From: UBA4312 sp040266995
GTDB taxonomy: Bacteria; Bacillota_I; Bacilli_A; Erysipelotrichales; Erysipelotrichaceae
Length of the DNA stretch: 60,665 nt
Assembly: GCA_040266995.1 (NCBI GenBank)
Contig: JAWRHV010000019.1
Coordinates: 1-60,665, forward strand
Direction: 5' to 3'
This document shows, piece after piece, positions 7,959 through 16,686 of the stretch. Made by a program: the position numbers and the translations under genes. Below the pieces are notes generated by a model. It searched no databases, was not told the origin of the DNA, and saw only the letters and a list, made by a program, of their open reading frames with translations. How positions within the stretch are numbered: position 1 is the stretch's first letter; every line of letters begins with the position of its first letter.

Positions 7959-9556
7959 CAGGATAATGCCTGTGCCAGTCCCGGAACGATCTGTTTCTTT
8001 CTGGATACGAACTGGTTCTTTTCAAAGTTTTCAACCGCTTTATCTACATCCTTGGCAAGTTTACCAACGTACAGGAACTTAGAGCCGTTGCCTTCGATAT
8101 TGGTAAACGCAATGACCATCAGATCGTAATTATATTTCTTGTTTTCTTGTTTCATGAATTCAAGGAAATCGTCTTTGATCTCATCTACATCCTTCAGATT
8201 GAAGGTAAACACTTGTGATACATTGATACGATTGCCGTTGAGAGCATATTCTTTTGTGTCATTATACAATAAGCTCTTAAAGTCTTTTCCCTTGATGGTC
8301 GCCGTGTTTTCAAAGAGCTCTGTTGCCATCGCCTGCAGATCCAGTCCGTATTCTTTTTCCAGACGATCCCGCATATCCAGATCGATCTGGGTACACGTCG
8401 GCGAATGGAAATTCATCGTATCGCTGATTACGCCATAAGCGACCAGCTGTGCCACTTCATCCGACATGCGCAGCCCTCGTTCCCGATACATCATTTCCAC
8501 GATCGTACACGTACTTCCTACGATCATATTTCTGAACATGATCGGATTGCTGGTTTCGATATCACCAATGCGGTGGTGGTCGACGATTTCAACAACCTCG
8601 CCCTCTTCGATATCGTCGATGGTCTGCTTCTTCTCGTTGTGATCCACCAGGATAAAACGTTTCTTTTCGGATTTCAATAAATTATATCGCGCAACCGAAC
8701 CCACTAAACGTCCGGAGGATAAAACAGGATAACTGGAGTGCCGTGTTTTTAACATTTCTTTTTCCACGTCTTCCACATACTCCGTGCTGTTGAAATAGAC
8801 AGCCTGGTCTTTCGGCGTCATGATCAGTTCAACCGGAATGGCACGGTAGATCATCTGAATGATCTTCATCGTATTGTATGGTGTACGGATCATCGTTACA
8901 CCCATTTGTTTGGCCATCTGGATAATATAGTCGCTTGGTGTATAGTTTTCGGCAATGACGATGACCGAACAGCCACGGCCCATACTTTTGATCATTTCGT
9001 CTTCATGATCACGAAGAACCATGATTACACCTTCCAGATCCCTTTCCATCGCTTTTTTATCAAAGATACGAACATAGCCGCTTCTTGGCAATGTTCCCTT
9101 ATGGATAAATTCACCATGCACAACATCCATTAAGTTGTCCACTGGTGTTTCCTTCAATAGATCTTTGGTAATGTTCAGATCCTGCATCTGAACCCTGGAG
9201 ATTTCTCCAATCGTCACTACACCGATGTAGTTTCCCAGATCATCGACTACATAAAGCGTCTTCACATGATGATCCACACAAAACTCCCATGCGACACGGA
9301 TCGTTTCCTGATGATAGACGACAATGGCCGGGTCAATATCGATCTCGGATAACGTACATTTCGCACTGGAAAGATATACTGGTGGTTCCACACCCACCTT
9401 GTTCAGGATGAATGATGTTTCCGGATTCACCTTTCCAATTCGTCCGGCTACGACATCCTGACCCAGTCTTTGTTTCAGGGCAGCCAACGATAAGGCTGAG
9501 CAGATTGCATCTGTGTCCGGATGTTTGTGTCCAACCACGTATATAGGTAAACTCAT
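7958..9556 (-). CDS. ppaC: Mn-dependent inorganic pyrophosphatase with CBS and DRTGG domains
   Basis: Family II pyrophosphatase (DHH superfamily), hydrolyses PPi in the cytoplasm. 532 residues, far longer than the plain enzyme of about 310, because two CBS domains flanking a DRTGG domain (roughly residues 70-300) are inserted. The catalytic DHH domain starts with VVGHKHPDTDAICSA and resumes with VEIVDHHRIGD; a DHHA2 domain forms the C-terminus (about 400-530). In characterised relatives the CBS pair binds adenine nucleotides and regulates activity. First gene of the operon leading into pepT. Ribosome site AAAGGGG. Confidence 0.95.
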   Translation of the reverse strand: MSLPIYVVGHKHPDTDAICSALSLAALKQRLGQDVVAGRIGKVNPETSFILNKVGVEPPVYLSSAKCTLSEIDIDPAIVVYHQETIRVAWEFCVDHHVKTLYVVDDLGNYIGVVTIGEISRVQMQDLNITKDLLKETPVDNLMDVVHGEFIHKGTLPRSGYVRIFDKKAMERDLEGVIMVLRDHEDEMIKSMGRGCSVIVIAENYTPSDYIIQMAKQMGVTMIRTPYNTMKIIQMIYRAIPVELIMTPKDQAVYFNSTEYVEDVEKEMLKTRHSSYPVLSSGRLVGSVARYNLLKSEKKRFILVDHNEKKQTIDDIEEGEVVEIVDHHRIGDIETSNPIMFRNMIVGSTCTIVEMMYRERGLRMSDEVAQLVAYGVISDTMNFHSPTCTQIDLDMRDRLEKEYGLDLQAMATELFENTATIKGKDFKSLLYNDTKEYALNGNRINVSQVFTFNLKDVDEIKDDFLEFMKQENKKYNYDLMVIAFTNIEGNGSKFLYVGKLAKDVDKAVENFEKNQFVSRKKQIVPGLAQALS

Positions 9557-9592
9557 TTTTATACCCCTTTCATACTTGTATTCATTAAAAAT

Positions 9593-9601
9593 ATTATAGC
9601 A
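9593..9601 (-). promoter_or_regulatory. Extended -10 promoter of ppaC
   Basis: On minus TGCTATAAT, an extended -10 element, lies about 37 bases upstream of the ppaC start. The -35 region is poor. Confidence 0.5.
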
Positions 9602-9654
9602 AAAAATACCAGGCTTTTCTCCATATAGTTCTTAAATTTCTATAACTTTTTTAT

Positions 9655-9711
9655 TAAAAAAGAGAAGGTCTGCCATCCTTGGAAAAGCCGTGATCGACAG
9701 GCTTCTTCTCT
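9655..9711 (-). terminator. Branched hairpin with T-run, second of two in tandem
   Basis: On minus, AGAGAAG (9705-9711) pairs with CTTCTCT (9661-9667) and is followed by TTTTTT. The 5' strand continues into a 5-bp stem AAGCC/GGCTT (9700-9704 with 9685-9689). It may be a second terminator for the HU transcript or the 3' end of a small RNA. Confidence 0.45.
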
Positions 9712-9724
9712 ATTCGATGTATAT

Positions 9725-9780
9725 AAAAACTCCCTTCATGATTTGCAGTGTTTCTTATGCACTGTTTTTCACAAAGGGAG
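9725..9780 (-). terminator. Terminator downstream of HU
   Basis: On minus, CTCCCTT (9774-9780) pairs with AAGGGAG (9730-9736) and is followed by TTTTT. The large loop contains its own 5-bp hairpin CAGTG/CACTG (9760-9764 with 9746-9750). Confidence 0.55.
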
Positions 9781-9797
9781 CAAATTGAATCAATTTC

Positions 9798-10076
9798 TTA
9801 CTGAATGGAATCTTTTAAAGCTTTGCTGGCTTTAAACTTAACGCTCTTGCTGGCCGCAATTTCGATCTTTTCTTTTGTCTGCGGGTTGATTCCTGTACGA
9901 GCGGCTCTTTCCGCGATAGAGAATTTACCGAAGCCATAGATATCTACGGTTCCACTGTCTTTTAATGCTTCAGCTACTGTATCAAATACAAACTGTACAT
10001 AAGCCGTTGCTTCTTTTCCTGTTAAGCCATATTCTTCGGCTAATTTTGTTGATAATTCTTTTTTATTTAAAATCAT
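9798..10076 (-). CDS. hup: HU family DNA-binding protein
   Basis: Small basic histone-like protein, 92 residues, that binds and bends DNA as a dimer. Family sequence is clear throughout: NKKELSTKLAEEYGLTGKEA at the N-terminal helices, DIYGFGKFS, and the DNA-contacting arm ARTGINPQTKEKIEI. Good AGGAGG site 6 bases before the ATG. It is followed by two tandem hairpin/T-run elements. Confidence 0.97.
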   Translation of the reverse strand: MILNKKELSTKLAEEYGLTGKEATAYVQFVFDTVAEALKDSGTVDIYGFGKFSIAERAARTGINPQTKEKIEIAASKSVKFKASKALKDSIQ

Positions 10077-10135
10077 TCTGTTTTCCTCCTATTAGCATGA
10101 ATGATTGTAACACTGTCGATTGGAAAAATAAAGAA

Positions 10136-10684
10136 TTAAGCGTACTTTTTCATAAATAATCGAACTCTTTCCATCGGCAGTCCGATCACATTTGTCAATG
10201 ACCCATCGATCCACTCGACAAAATCACACTCCTGGATCCCATAAGCACCGGCTTTGTCCATACATCTTCCACTGTTGACATATTGTTTTATTTCAAACGA
10301 ACTCAATGTACGAAAGTGCACTTCCGTTGTATCTACAAATGTATGCACCCTCTGCCCGTTCATAAAACATACCCCTGTTTTGACTTCGTGAGATGTGCCG
10401 GATAGCGCCTGAAGAAAGCTGTAAGCCTGTTTGGCATCCTTTGGCTTACCCAGCCTTTGCCCATTGAAAAGAACGATGGTATCAGCGGCCAGGGTCACAT
10501 ATTCCGGATAGAGATCCGCAACATCCTTAGCCTTCTGATAGGCTACTTTTTTTAGAGCTTCATCAATGGAAACCGAAGAATCAAAGATTTCCCGGCTCTT
10601 GCTGGGATGAATGATACACTCAATGCCCTCTTCTTCCAACAGTTGTTTTCTTCTTGGCGACTGGGATGCTAAGACGATCTTCAT
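10136..10684 (-). CDS. maf: Maf-like nucleotide pyrophosphatase
   Basis: Maf/YhdE-type house-cleaning enzyme that hydrolyses dTTP/UTP or modified nucleotides to the monophosphate. 182 residues, with the N-terminal signature LASQSPRRKQLLEEEG and the catalytic region TLAADTIVLFNGQRLGKP. The start overlaps the stop of the upstream membrane protein by 4 bases (ATGA), so the two are translationally coupled. Substrate preference is not readable by eye. Confidence 0.94.
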   Translation of the reverse strand: MKIVLASQSPRRKQLLEEEGIECIIHPSKSREIFDSSVSIDEALKKVAYQKAKDVADLYPEYVTLAADTIVLFNGQRLGKPKDAKQAYSFLQALSGTSHEVKTGVCFMNGQRVHTFVDTTEVHFRTLSSFEIKQYVNSGRCMDKAGAYGIQECDFVEWIDGSLTNVIGLPMERVRLFMKKYA

Positions 10685-11355
10685 AACAGAGCTTTCCTCC
10701 TTTTTAAAGTGAATAAGGCCAATATGTTCGCCGTGCCCAGAACAGCTGTCAAAGTAACGACGATCCGAATGACAAGGGCTTCAAAGACTTGCTCGGGCAG
10801 CATGTCGATCATAAAATCCACGCCCGGTCGCAACAGCCAGTAATCGTTATCAAAGAACAACAGATGGAACCGGGTCCAGAAATCCGTAAAGTCCGTTGCG
10901 ATCCAGATACCGATCCATGTGATAAAAAACAGAAAACAGATGCCGGCCGCTATGATACCTCTGGCTACATAGACTTGACCATCCGTCTGCCGAAACAGAT
11001 AAATACCCAGACCGACCGTCAGCACAATGCTGCCGATCCAGACTTTCATGGCATTTTGATACAGGGCTTTGACATCCACCATGTGAATGGTCTCCCTTTG
11101 ATCAAACGCTTCTCTTTCGGTTCCATCCTGGGTGATTTTTACATGAATGTCATCTCTGTTATCGTGAAGATAATCCATCAGAACGGTAATACAGTGTTCC
11201 AGATCCCCGGATTCTACACGCAAGGAGGCAGCCAGATCCATCTGCTGGTATTTTTGAATATAAAAATGTTCATTCAGCGCCCATAGCCGTACAGAACCCA
11301 GCAGACACATCACAGTAAAGGCGAGGCCGAACACAAACGACAATTTTGTTTTCAT
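10681..11355 (-). CDS. TIGR01906/DUF1461-type integral membrane protein
   Basis: 224 residues, four predicted membrane segments (about 8-26, 107-125, 133-155 and 194-216) with a large outside loop between the first two. The layout, including FDQRETIHMVDVKALY before the second segment and a (D)FWTRFHLLFFDNDYWLL motif, matches the uncharacterised TIGR01906 membrane family of Firmicutes. No function is known. It overlaps the ACT gene upstream by one base and maf downstream by four. Confidence 0.75.
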   Translation of the reverse strand: MKTKLSFVFGLAFTVMCLLGSVRLWALNEHFYIQKYQQMDLAASLRVESGDLEHCITVLMDYLHDNRDDIHVKITQDGTEREAFDQRETIHMVDVKALYQNAMKVWIGSIVLTVGLGIYLFRQTDGQVYVARGIIAAGICFLFFITWIGIWIATDFTDFWTRFHLLFFDNDYWLLRPGVDFMIDMLPEQVFEALVIRIVVTLTAVLGTANILALFTLKRRKALL

Positions 11356-11789
11356 TATTCGATTGCCACCAGATTCACTTTATCTATGACGGTCATAGCG
11401 TTTAACTGGGACAAAAAAGCCTCAATACTTTGTTCCATATCCGTGATGTCTAATGTCAAAGACAAGGTATGCACACCGTTGATCGGTATGGTTTGATTGA
11501 TCGCAAGAATATTTCCCTGGTTTTCTGCCACCACATTTAACAGCTGCACCAACGATCCCTTCTCACTGCTGATGATCATGGTAATGATGGCCTTACGACG
11601 TGATTGTTCCTGGTCAAAGGCAAAGACCGTATCCTTGTATTTATAATAGGTACCACGGGATACACCTACTCTTTTGACCGCTTCACTGATTCGTTTTACT
11701 TTCCCGGACTGCAGTAAAGATCTTGCTTCGATGACCTTTTCCAGTACATCCGGCAATATGTCTGAAGAGACCACAAAAAATTTACTCAT
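11355..11789 (-). CDS. ACT domain protein (PheB/UPF0735 type)
   Basis: About 144 residues. The N-terminal half holds an HTH-like segment (RISEAVKRVGVSRGTYYKYKDTVFAF) and the C-terminal half an ACT domain beginning IITMIISSEKGSL, a regulatory fold that binds amino acids. The architecture is that of B. subtilis PheB, which sits beside threonine/homoserine genes as here. I place the start at ATG 11789 (MSKFFVVSSDIL); an ATG three codons upstream sits closer to the AGGAG site and is the alternative. It overlaps the thrB stop by 8 bases. A role sensing threonine or another aspartate-family amino acid is inference. Confidence 0.8.
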   Translation of the reverse strand: MSKFFVVSSDILPDVLEKVIEARSLLQSGKVKRISEAVKRVGVSRGTYYKYKDTVFAFDQEQSRRKAIITMIISSEKGSLVQLLNVVAENQGNILAINQTIPINGVHTLSLTLDITDMEQSIEAFLSQLNAMTVIDKVNLVAIE

Positions 11790-12651
11790 ATTTCGCATAG
11801 GCTCCTTTCCGGGCAATTCGCATGCTTCGACACGAAACATGCAGTTCCTTTTCTATATATTCTTTCAATGGTTCCAGCTTCTTTTGTTCCATGCTCATAA
11901 AGACCATGGCACTGCCGCTGCCGGAAATCCAATGGGCAATCTGGTTTTCTAGACAGAATGGATGAACCTTGTCATATTCCGGTAAAAGCTTTCGCCGGTA
12001 CGGTTCATGTAAATAATCCTGACAGGAAGCAACCAACACTTTTTCGTTGCCGACCTGTAAAGCCTGTACGAATCCCAGGGCATGCGCCACTTGTTTGACC
12101 GCATGGCCATGAGGAAGGCTTTTCGGCAGCACCTTTCGGGCTTGTTTGGTTGGAATCTCGTAATCCGGGATCATGGCCAGTATATACCAGTCAGCACAAG
12201 GAATCACCATGGCATTGGTTTGTTCGTCCTCGATAAAAGCCGTCAATGCCTGACCGAAAATAGCCGGTCCCACATTATCCGGATGCCCTTCGATCCCGGT
12301 GGCGATCTCCAGCATTTCAATCCGGTTCAAACCGGCATGGAACCAGGCATCACAGCCAACGATACCGGCAACAATGCACATGGCACTCGATCCGAATCCC
12401 CGGGAATTCGGTATATCTGTTTGTATATCCAGATGAAATACCGGTTTCTCTTTTTGTAAATAGTCGCATGTCGTATAGAAAGCACGAAGCACCAGATTAT
12501 CTTCTGTCTGAAAACGAGGATCACATCCCGTAATCTGAAGCTGGGCACTTTGTTCAAAGGTAAAAGCAGACCACCAGTCCAATGCCATACCTAAACAATC
12601 ATAACCAATGCACAGATTGGCTGTCGTGGCAGGTACTTTAACCTTAATCAT
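11782..12651 (-). CDS. thrB: Homoserine kinase
   Basis: GHMP kinase that phosphorylates homoserine to O-phosphohomoserine, the substrate of ThrC. 289 residues with the ATP-binding signature PNSRGFGSSA at 81-90 and the N-terminal KVPATTANLCIGYD. It overlaps thrC by 8 bases, so the pathway enzymes are produced together. Homoserine dehydrogenase, which supplies its substrate, is not in this window. Confidence 0.95.
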   Translation of the reverse strand: MIKVKVPATTANLCIGYDCLGMALDWWSAFTFEQSAQLQITGCDPRFQTEDNLVLRAFYTTCDYLQKEKPVFHLDIQTDIPNSRGFGSSAMCIVAGIVGCDAWFHAGLNRIEMLEIATGIEGHPDNVGPAIFGQALTAFIEDEQTNAMVIPCADWYILAMIPDYEIPTKQARKVLPKSLPHGHAVKQVAHALGFVQALQVGNEKVLVASCQDYLHEPYRRKLLPEYDKVHPFCLENQIAHWISGSGSAMVFMSMEQKKLEPLKEYIEKELHVSCRSMRIARKGAYAKYE

Positions 12652-14119
12652 GGAACCATTTCCTTATATAATCAGCTACATTCTCTTTCATGTCTTCGAT
12701 GGCGATGACATCCTCATGCAATACAGGCAGACTTTCCAGTTCCGCCAGCCCGGACGGCATCGGATCCTGGTTGATACCAGCCAGTTTCTTCATCGCTTCA
12801 AATTCATCGTCACACGCTACCCCCACCGATGATAATACATCCCGGCTGAACTTATATGGAGAGGCCGTTGCCAGAGTGACCATAGGACGCTCACCAGCCT
12901 GCTTACCGATTTCATAGCCAATGGCTGAATGTGGATCTAACACTATGCCGGTTTGCTCATACGTCTTTCCGATCACCTCTTTGGTTTGCGCATCGTCCAC
13001 ATAGCCGCACGCAAACAAGGACTGGATGGTCTTTAACACATCGTCGGACACTTCATAACGACCGGTCGTCTGCAGATCCTGCATACATTTGGAAACAAAT
13101 GCTGTGTCACAGCCCGAAGCATAATACAGTAACCGCTCCAGGTTTGAGGAAATCAGAATATCCATGCTTGGAGAAATCGTCTGGATAAAATCACGGTTCT
13201 TATCATAAACACCGGTCGTAAGGAAATCCGTCAGGATATGGTTGGCGTTGCTGGCAACATAGAATTTTTCTACCGGCAGACCCATTAAATAGCCGTAATA
13301 GCCAGCCAGTACATCACCGAAGTTTCCGGTCGGCACACTGAAGCTGATTTTATCTCCGATCGAAATAACATCTTGATTGACCAGCTGCTTATAGCTTTCA
13401 AAGTAATAGACGATCTGCGGAACCAGTCTTCCTATGTTGATACTGTTGGCACTGGACAGCAATACTTTATGATCCGCGGCAATCTGGCGAAGCGATTCAT
13501 CCAGGAACAGCCGTTTCACCTGTGATTGGGCATCGTCAAAGTTTCCCTTCACACCGAATACCTTGACATTGTTTCCACGCTGCGTTGCCATCTGGCGATA
13601 TTGTGTCTGCGAAACCTTTCCATCCGGATAAAAGACGATGATGCCTGTATCATCGACGTCCTGGAAGCCGGACAGAGCCGCTTTCCCGGTATCCCCGCTG
13701 GTCGCTGTCAAGATCAATGCTTTCTGATGATACTGCTTCAAAGCTGTAGACATCAGCCATGGCAGTAAAGTCAGCGCCACATCCTTAAAAGCGCTGGTCG
13801 GTCCATGGAACAATTCCAGCACATAGACATCATCCACTTTTCGTAACGGGGTTACATCCGGACTGGCAAAGGAATGACCATAGGCATTCCGGACACAGGT
13901 CTTCAGTTCCTCTTCTGTATAATCGGGCAGCAGATGACGCAAAATATAGACCGCATTTTCTTGATAGCTTTGTTTACAGATGACCGAAAGGTCCAATGAA
14001 ACATCGGCTAAACCCGGCCATACATACAATCCGCCGTCCGGAGAAATGCCTTCAATAATTGCTTGTTTTCCACTGATTTTACGTGCATGATCACGTGTTG
14101 ATTCATATATTTCGTGCAT
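12644..14119 (-). CDS. thrC: Threonine synthase
   Basis: PLP enzyme converting O-phosphohomoserine to threonine. The start at ATG 14119 follows a strong AAGGAGG site; an upstream ATG at 14179 in the same frame lacks one. With this start the protein has 491 residues and the PLP lysine is Lys112 in HGPTSAFKDVA. The sequence FSVPTGNFGDVLAGY is the phosphate-binding region. The length and the sequence TATSGDTGKAAL fit the long clade of ThrC. First gene of thrC-thrB-ACT-membrane protein-maf, divergent from lysC. Confidence 0.96.
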   Translation of the reverse strand: MHEIYESTRDHARKISGKQAIIEGISPDGGLYVWPGLADVSLDLSVICKQSYQENAVYILRHLLPDYTEEELKTCVRNAYGHSFASPDVTPLRKVDDVYVLELFHGPTSAFKDVALTLLPWLMSTALKQYHQKALILTATSGDTGKAALSGFQDVDDTGIIVFYPDGKVSQTQYRQMATQRGNNVKVFGVKGNFDDAQSQVKRLFLDESLRQIAADHKVLLSSANSINIGRLVPQIVYYFESYKQLVNQDVISIGDKISFSVPTGNFGDVLAGYYGYLMGLPVEKFYVASNANHILTDFLTTGVYDKNRDFIQTISPSMDILISSNLERLLYYASGCDTAFVSKCMQDLQTTGRYEVSDDVLKTIQSLFACGYVDDAQTKEVIGKTYEQTGIVLDPHSAIGYEIGKQAGERPMVTLATASPYKFSRDVLSSVGVACDDEFEAMKKLAGINQDPMPSGLAELESLPVLHEDVIAIEDMKENVADYIRKWFHD

Positions 14120-14150
14120 GTCAGATCCTCCTTGAAAATCTATATATCTC

Positions 14151-14179
14151 ATGATACAATGTTCACGCTTTAAACACAA
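14151..14179 (-). promoter_or_regulatory. thrC promoter
   Basis: -35 TTGTGT (14174-14179), 17-base spacer, -10 TATCAT (14151-14156). An inverted repeat AAACAC-AA-GTGTTT overlaps the -35 box. Confidence 0.55.
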
Positions 14180-14209
14180 GTGTTTTCATTTTGTACATAT
14201 CTTTGTACA
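14172..14209. promoter_or_regulatory. Palindromes between divergent thrC and lysC
   Basis: AAACACAAGTGTTT (14172-14185) overlaps the thrC -35 box; two TGTACA palindromes follow at 14192-14197 and 14204-14209 with a 12-base period. These are candidate operators for the divergent aspartate-family promoters. Confidence 0.4.
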
Positions 14210-14256
14210 TTTCATTTGTAATTAAAGTTTGACTAGTATTTCATAAATAAAGTCGC

Positions 14257-14262
14257 TATAAT
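14257..14262 (+). promoter_or_regulatory. -10 box of lysC-asd
   Basis: TATAAT 29 bases before the lysC ATG. The only good -35 match (TTGACT at 14229-14234) is 22 bases away, too far for a standard promoter, so activation by a bound regulator is possible. Confidence 0.45.
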
Positions 14263-14291
14263 AATGACTATTAAAAAAATGGAGAAGGATT

Positions 14292-15608
14292 ATGTTGAAA
14301 ATCACCAAATTCGGTGGCAGCAGTGTTGCCAATGCCGAACAGTTTAAAAAAGTTAAATCAATTGTGGAGGCAGACAAGTCGCGTCAGTATGTCGTCGTCA
14401 GTGCACCCGGCAAACGAAAGTCCAGCGACAACAAGATCACCGATCTTTTGTTTCTGCTCGATGCCCATCGGCAATACCATGTCGATGCCTCCAATGTCAC
14501 AAAGCTGATTCGTTCCCGTTTTCTAGGGATCAAACAGGAATTGGGACTGAAACAACCGATTGAAAAAGAATTAGATGATTTTTTTGCCAATATTAATAAG
14601 ATGACACAGGCTGAGATCGTTTCCCGCGGTGAATACTTCTGCGCCAAGCTGATGGCTGAATACCTCGGTTATGCCTTTGTGGATGCCAAAGATGTGATTC
14701 GCTTCCGTCTGGATAAATCCATTGACTGGGATGCTACCATGGCTAAGATCCATGCCAAGTGTCAGCAATATGAACGCTTTGTCTTCCCTGGTTTCTACGG
14801 AAGCAGTTCTAACGGCAGTATTATGATCATGCCTCGTGGCGGTGGAGACATCACAGGTGCCATTCTGGCTCGCTGTATGCATGCCGACATCTATGAAAAC
14901 TGGACCGATGTATCCGGCTTTCTGATGGCAGATCCACGGATCGTAAAGAATCCAAAGGAAATCGAACGCATCACCTATTCCGAGCTGCGTGAATTATCTT
15001 ACATGGGAGCCAGTGTTCTGCATGAGGAAGCCATCTTCCCGGCCAAGGAAGCCAACATTCCGATCCATATCCTGAACACAAATCGTCCACAGGACAAAGG
15101 AACGATCATTCAGGAGGATATGCAGTATAAATCCCCGTATCCGATTACCGGTATCGCCGGCAAGACCGGATTTACCAGTATCTATATTTATAAAAAACAT
15201 ATGTCCAGTGAAATCGGCTATATCCGAAAAGTGTTATCCGTACTGGAGGAATACAACGTCAGCGTCGAACATATTCCAAGCAGTATTGACTCCTTCAGTG
15301 TGGTAGTAGCCGACAGCGATATCGAAGACACTTTGTACGAGATGGTAGCGGAAATCAAAAAACGCGTAAAACCGGACCGCGTCAAAGTAACCCAGGATCT
15401 GGCCTTGATCTCCACTGTCGGACGAAACATGTCCAGCCGACCGGGAATCAGCGGACAGCTGTTTGGTGCCTTAGGCCAAAACAAGATCAACATTGTCATG
15501 ATTGCCCAGGGCAGTGATGAAATGAATATTACCGTCGGTGTCAGATCCGAAGATTTTAAAAAGACCATTCGTGTGATATATAACACATTTGTAGGAAAGG
15601 AAGAATAA
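14292..15608 (+). CDS. lysC: Aspartate kinase
   Basis: Phosphorylates aspartate, the first step to lysine, threonine and methionine. 438 residues: the kinase motif KFGGSSV at residues 6-12, the PRGGGDITGA segment, then two C-terminal ACT domains (about 300-438) that normally mediate feedback inhibition by lysine or threonine. Ribosome site GGAGAAGG. Followed after 4 bases by asd, so the first two pathway steps are co-transcribed. Confidence 0.94.
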   Translation: MLKITKFGGSSVANAEQFKKVKSIVEADKSRQYVVVSAPGKRKSSDNKITDLLFLLDAHRQYHVDASNVTKLIRSRFLGIKQELGLKQPIEKELDDFFANINKMTQAEIVSRGEYFCAKLMAEYLGYAFVDAKDVIRFRLDKSIDWDATMAKIHAKCQQYERFVFPGFYGSSSNGSIMIMPRGGGDITGAILARCMHADIYENWTDVSGFLMADPRIVKNPKEIERITYSELRELSYMGASVLHEEAIFPAKEANIPIHILNTNRPQDKGTIIQEDMQYKSPYPITGIAGKTGFTSIYIYKKHMSSEIGYIRKVLSVLEEYNVSVEHIPSSIDSFSVVVADSDIEDTLYEMVAEIKKRVKPDRVKVTQDLALISTVGRNMSSRPGISGQLFGALGQNKINIVMIAQGSDEMNITVGVRSEDFKKTIRVIYNTFVGKEE

Positions 15609-15612
15609 AACT

Positions 15613-16599
15613 ATGAAAATCGCAATTGTAGGTGCTACGGGTGCTGTTGGTCAGCAAATGCTGAAATGTCTGGAAGAAAGAAATGTTCCGGGCGATATCA
15701 AGCTGCTGGCATCGGCCCGTTCCAAAGGAAAAGTATTCCCTTATAAAGGACAAGATTTAGTTGTAGAAGAATTATGTGAAGACAGCTTTAAAGATGTCGA
15801 TTATGCTTTAGGTGCCACAGAAAACGATATCACGCAGATGTGGATGCCTTGGGCACAGAAAGAAAATGTTGTCGTTGTTGACAATTCCAGCGCCTATCGC
15901 CTGGACAAAGATGTACCGTTGGTCATTCCGGAAATCAATCCGGAGGATATCTTTACCCATCACGGTATTATCGCCAATCCAAACTGTGCAACGATCATTG
16001 CCTTAATGGCATTGAATGCGCTGCATAAAGAATATCACGTAAAGAAGATCATCTGCTCTACTTACCAGGCTGTATCCGGTGCCGGTGTGAAAGGAATTGC
16101 CGATCTGGATAACCAGACTAAGGATCCAAGCAGCAAACCAACGGCCTTCCCTTATCAGATTGCCTATAATCTGATCCCGCAGATTGGCGGCTTTGATGAT
16201 CTGGGCATTTCCAAAGAAGAATGGAAGATGCAGAACGAAGGACGCAAGATCTGGCATCATGACAATCTGCTTGTCAGCTGTACTTGTGTACGTGTTCCTA
16301 TTTATCGTTCCCATTCCGAATCCATTCTGATCGAATGTGAGAAAGAAGTCGATGTGGCACAGGCGCGGGCATTGATTGAAAAAGCCGAAGGATGCGTATT
16401 AAAGGATGATCCGAAAAATGCAGTCTATCCGATGCCTTTGGATACGACGGATCAGGATCTTGTGTTTGTCGGACGTATTCGTAAGGATATCTCCGATCCA
16501 AGCGGACACAGCTTATCTTTATTCTGCTGTGGAGACCAGATTCGCAAAGGGGCTGCCACTAACGCTGTACAAATCTTACAAAAACTGCTGGAAGCATAA
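15613..16599 (+). CDS. asd: Aspartate-semialdehyde dehydrogenase
   Basis: Reduces aspartyl phosphate to aspartate semialdehyde with NADPH. 328 residues with VGATGAVGQQ at the N-terminus, ASARSKGK for NADP binding, the nucleophile Cys125 in NPNCATI and the acid/base His234 in RSHSES. It directly follows lysC. Its stop codon lies inside the loop of the downstream terminator hairpin. Confidence 0.97.
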   Translation: MKIAIVGATGAVGQQMLKCLEERNVPGDIKLLASARSKGKVFPYKGQDLVVEELCEDSFKDVDYALGATENDITQMWMPWAQKENVVVVDNSSAYRLDKDVPLVIPEINPEDIFTHHGIIANPNCATIIALMALNALHKEYHVKKIICSTYQAVSGAGVKGIADLDNQTKDPSSKPTAFPYQIAYNLIPQIGGFDDLGISKEEWKMQNEGRKIWHHDNLLVSCTCVRVPIYRSHSESILIECEKEVDVAQARALIEKAEGCVLKDDPKNAVYPMPLDTTDQDLVFVGRIRKDISDPSGHSLSLFCCGDQIRKGAATNAVQILQKLLEA

Positions 16600-16615
16600 G
16601 CTTCCAGTTTTTTTT
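16588..16615 (+). terminator. Terminator of lysC-asd
   Basis: Perfect 8-bp stem CTGGAAGC/GCTTCCAG with loop ATAA (containing the asd TAA stop) followed by eight T. Confidence 0.9.
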
Positions 16616-16659
16616 ATTATGCGCTTTCTATTCATCGCAGCCAACCACTCCTCTTATAT

Positions 16660-16686
16660 AAAAAAATCTTCAGTTTCCTGAAGATT
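16660..16686 (-). terminator. Terminator of the FemX gene
   Basis: On minus, AATCTTCAG-GAAA-CTGAAGATT followed by TTTTT. The stem overlaps the gene's stop codon. Confidence 0.88.

Noticed and set aside
14229..14262. Standard lysC promoter TTGACT...TATAAT
   Set aside because: The 22-base spacer is too long; only the -10 box is reported.
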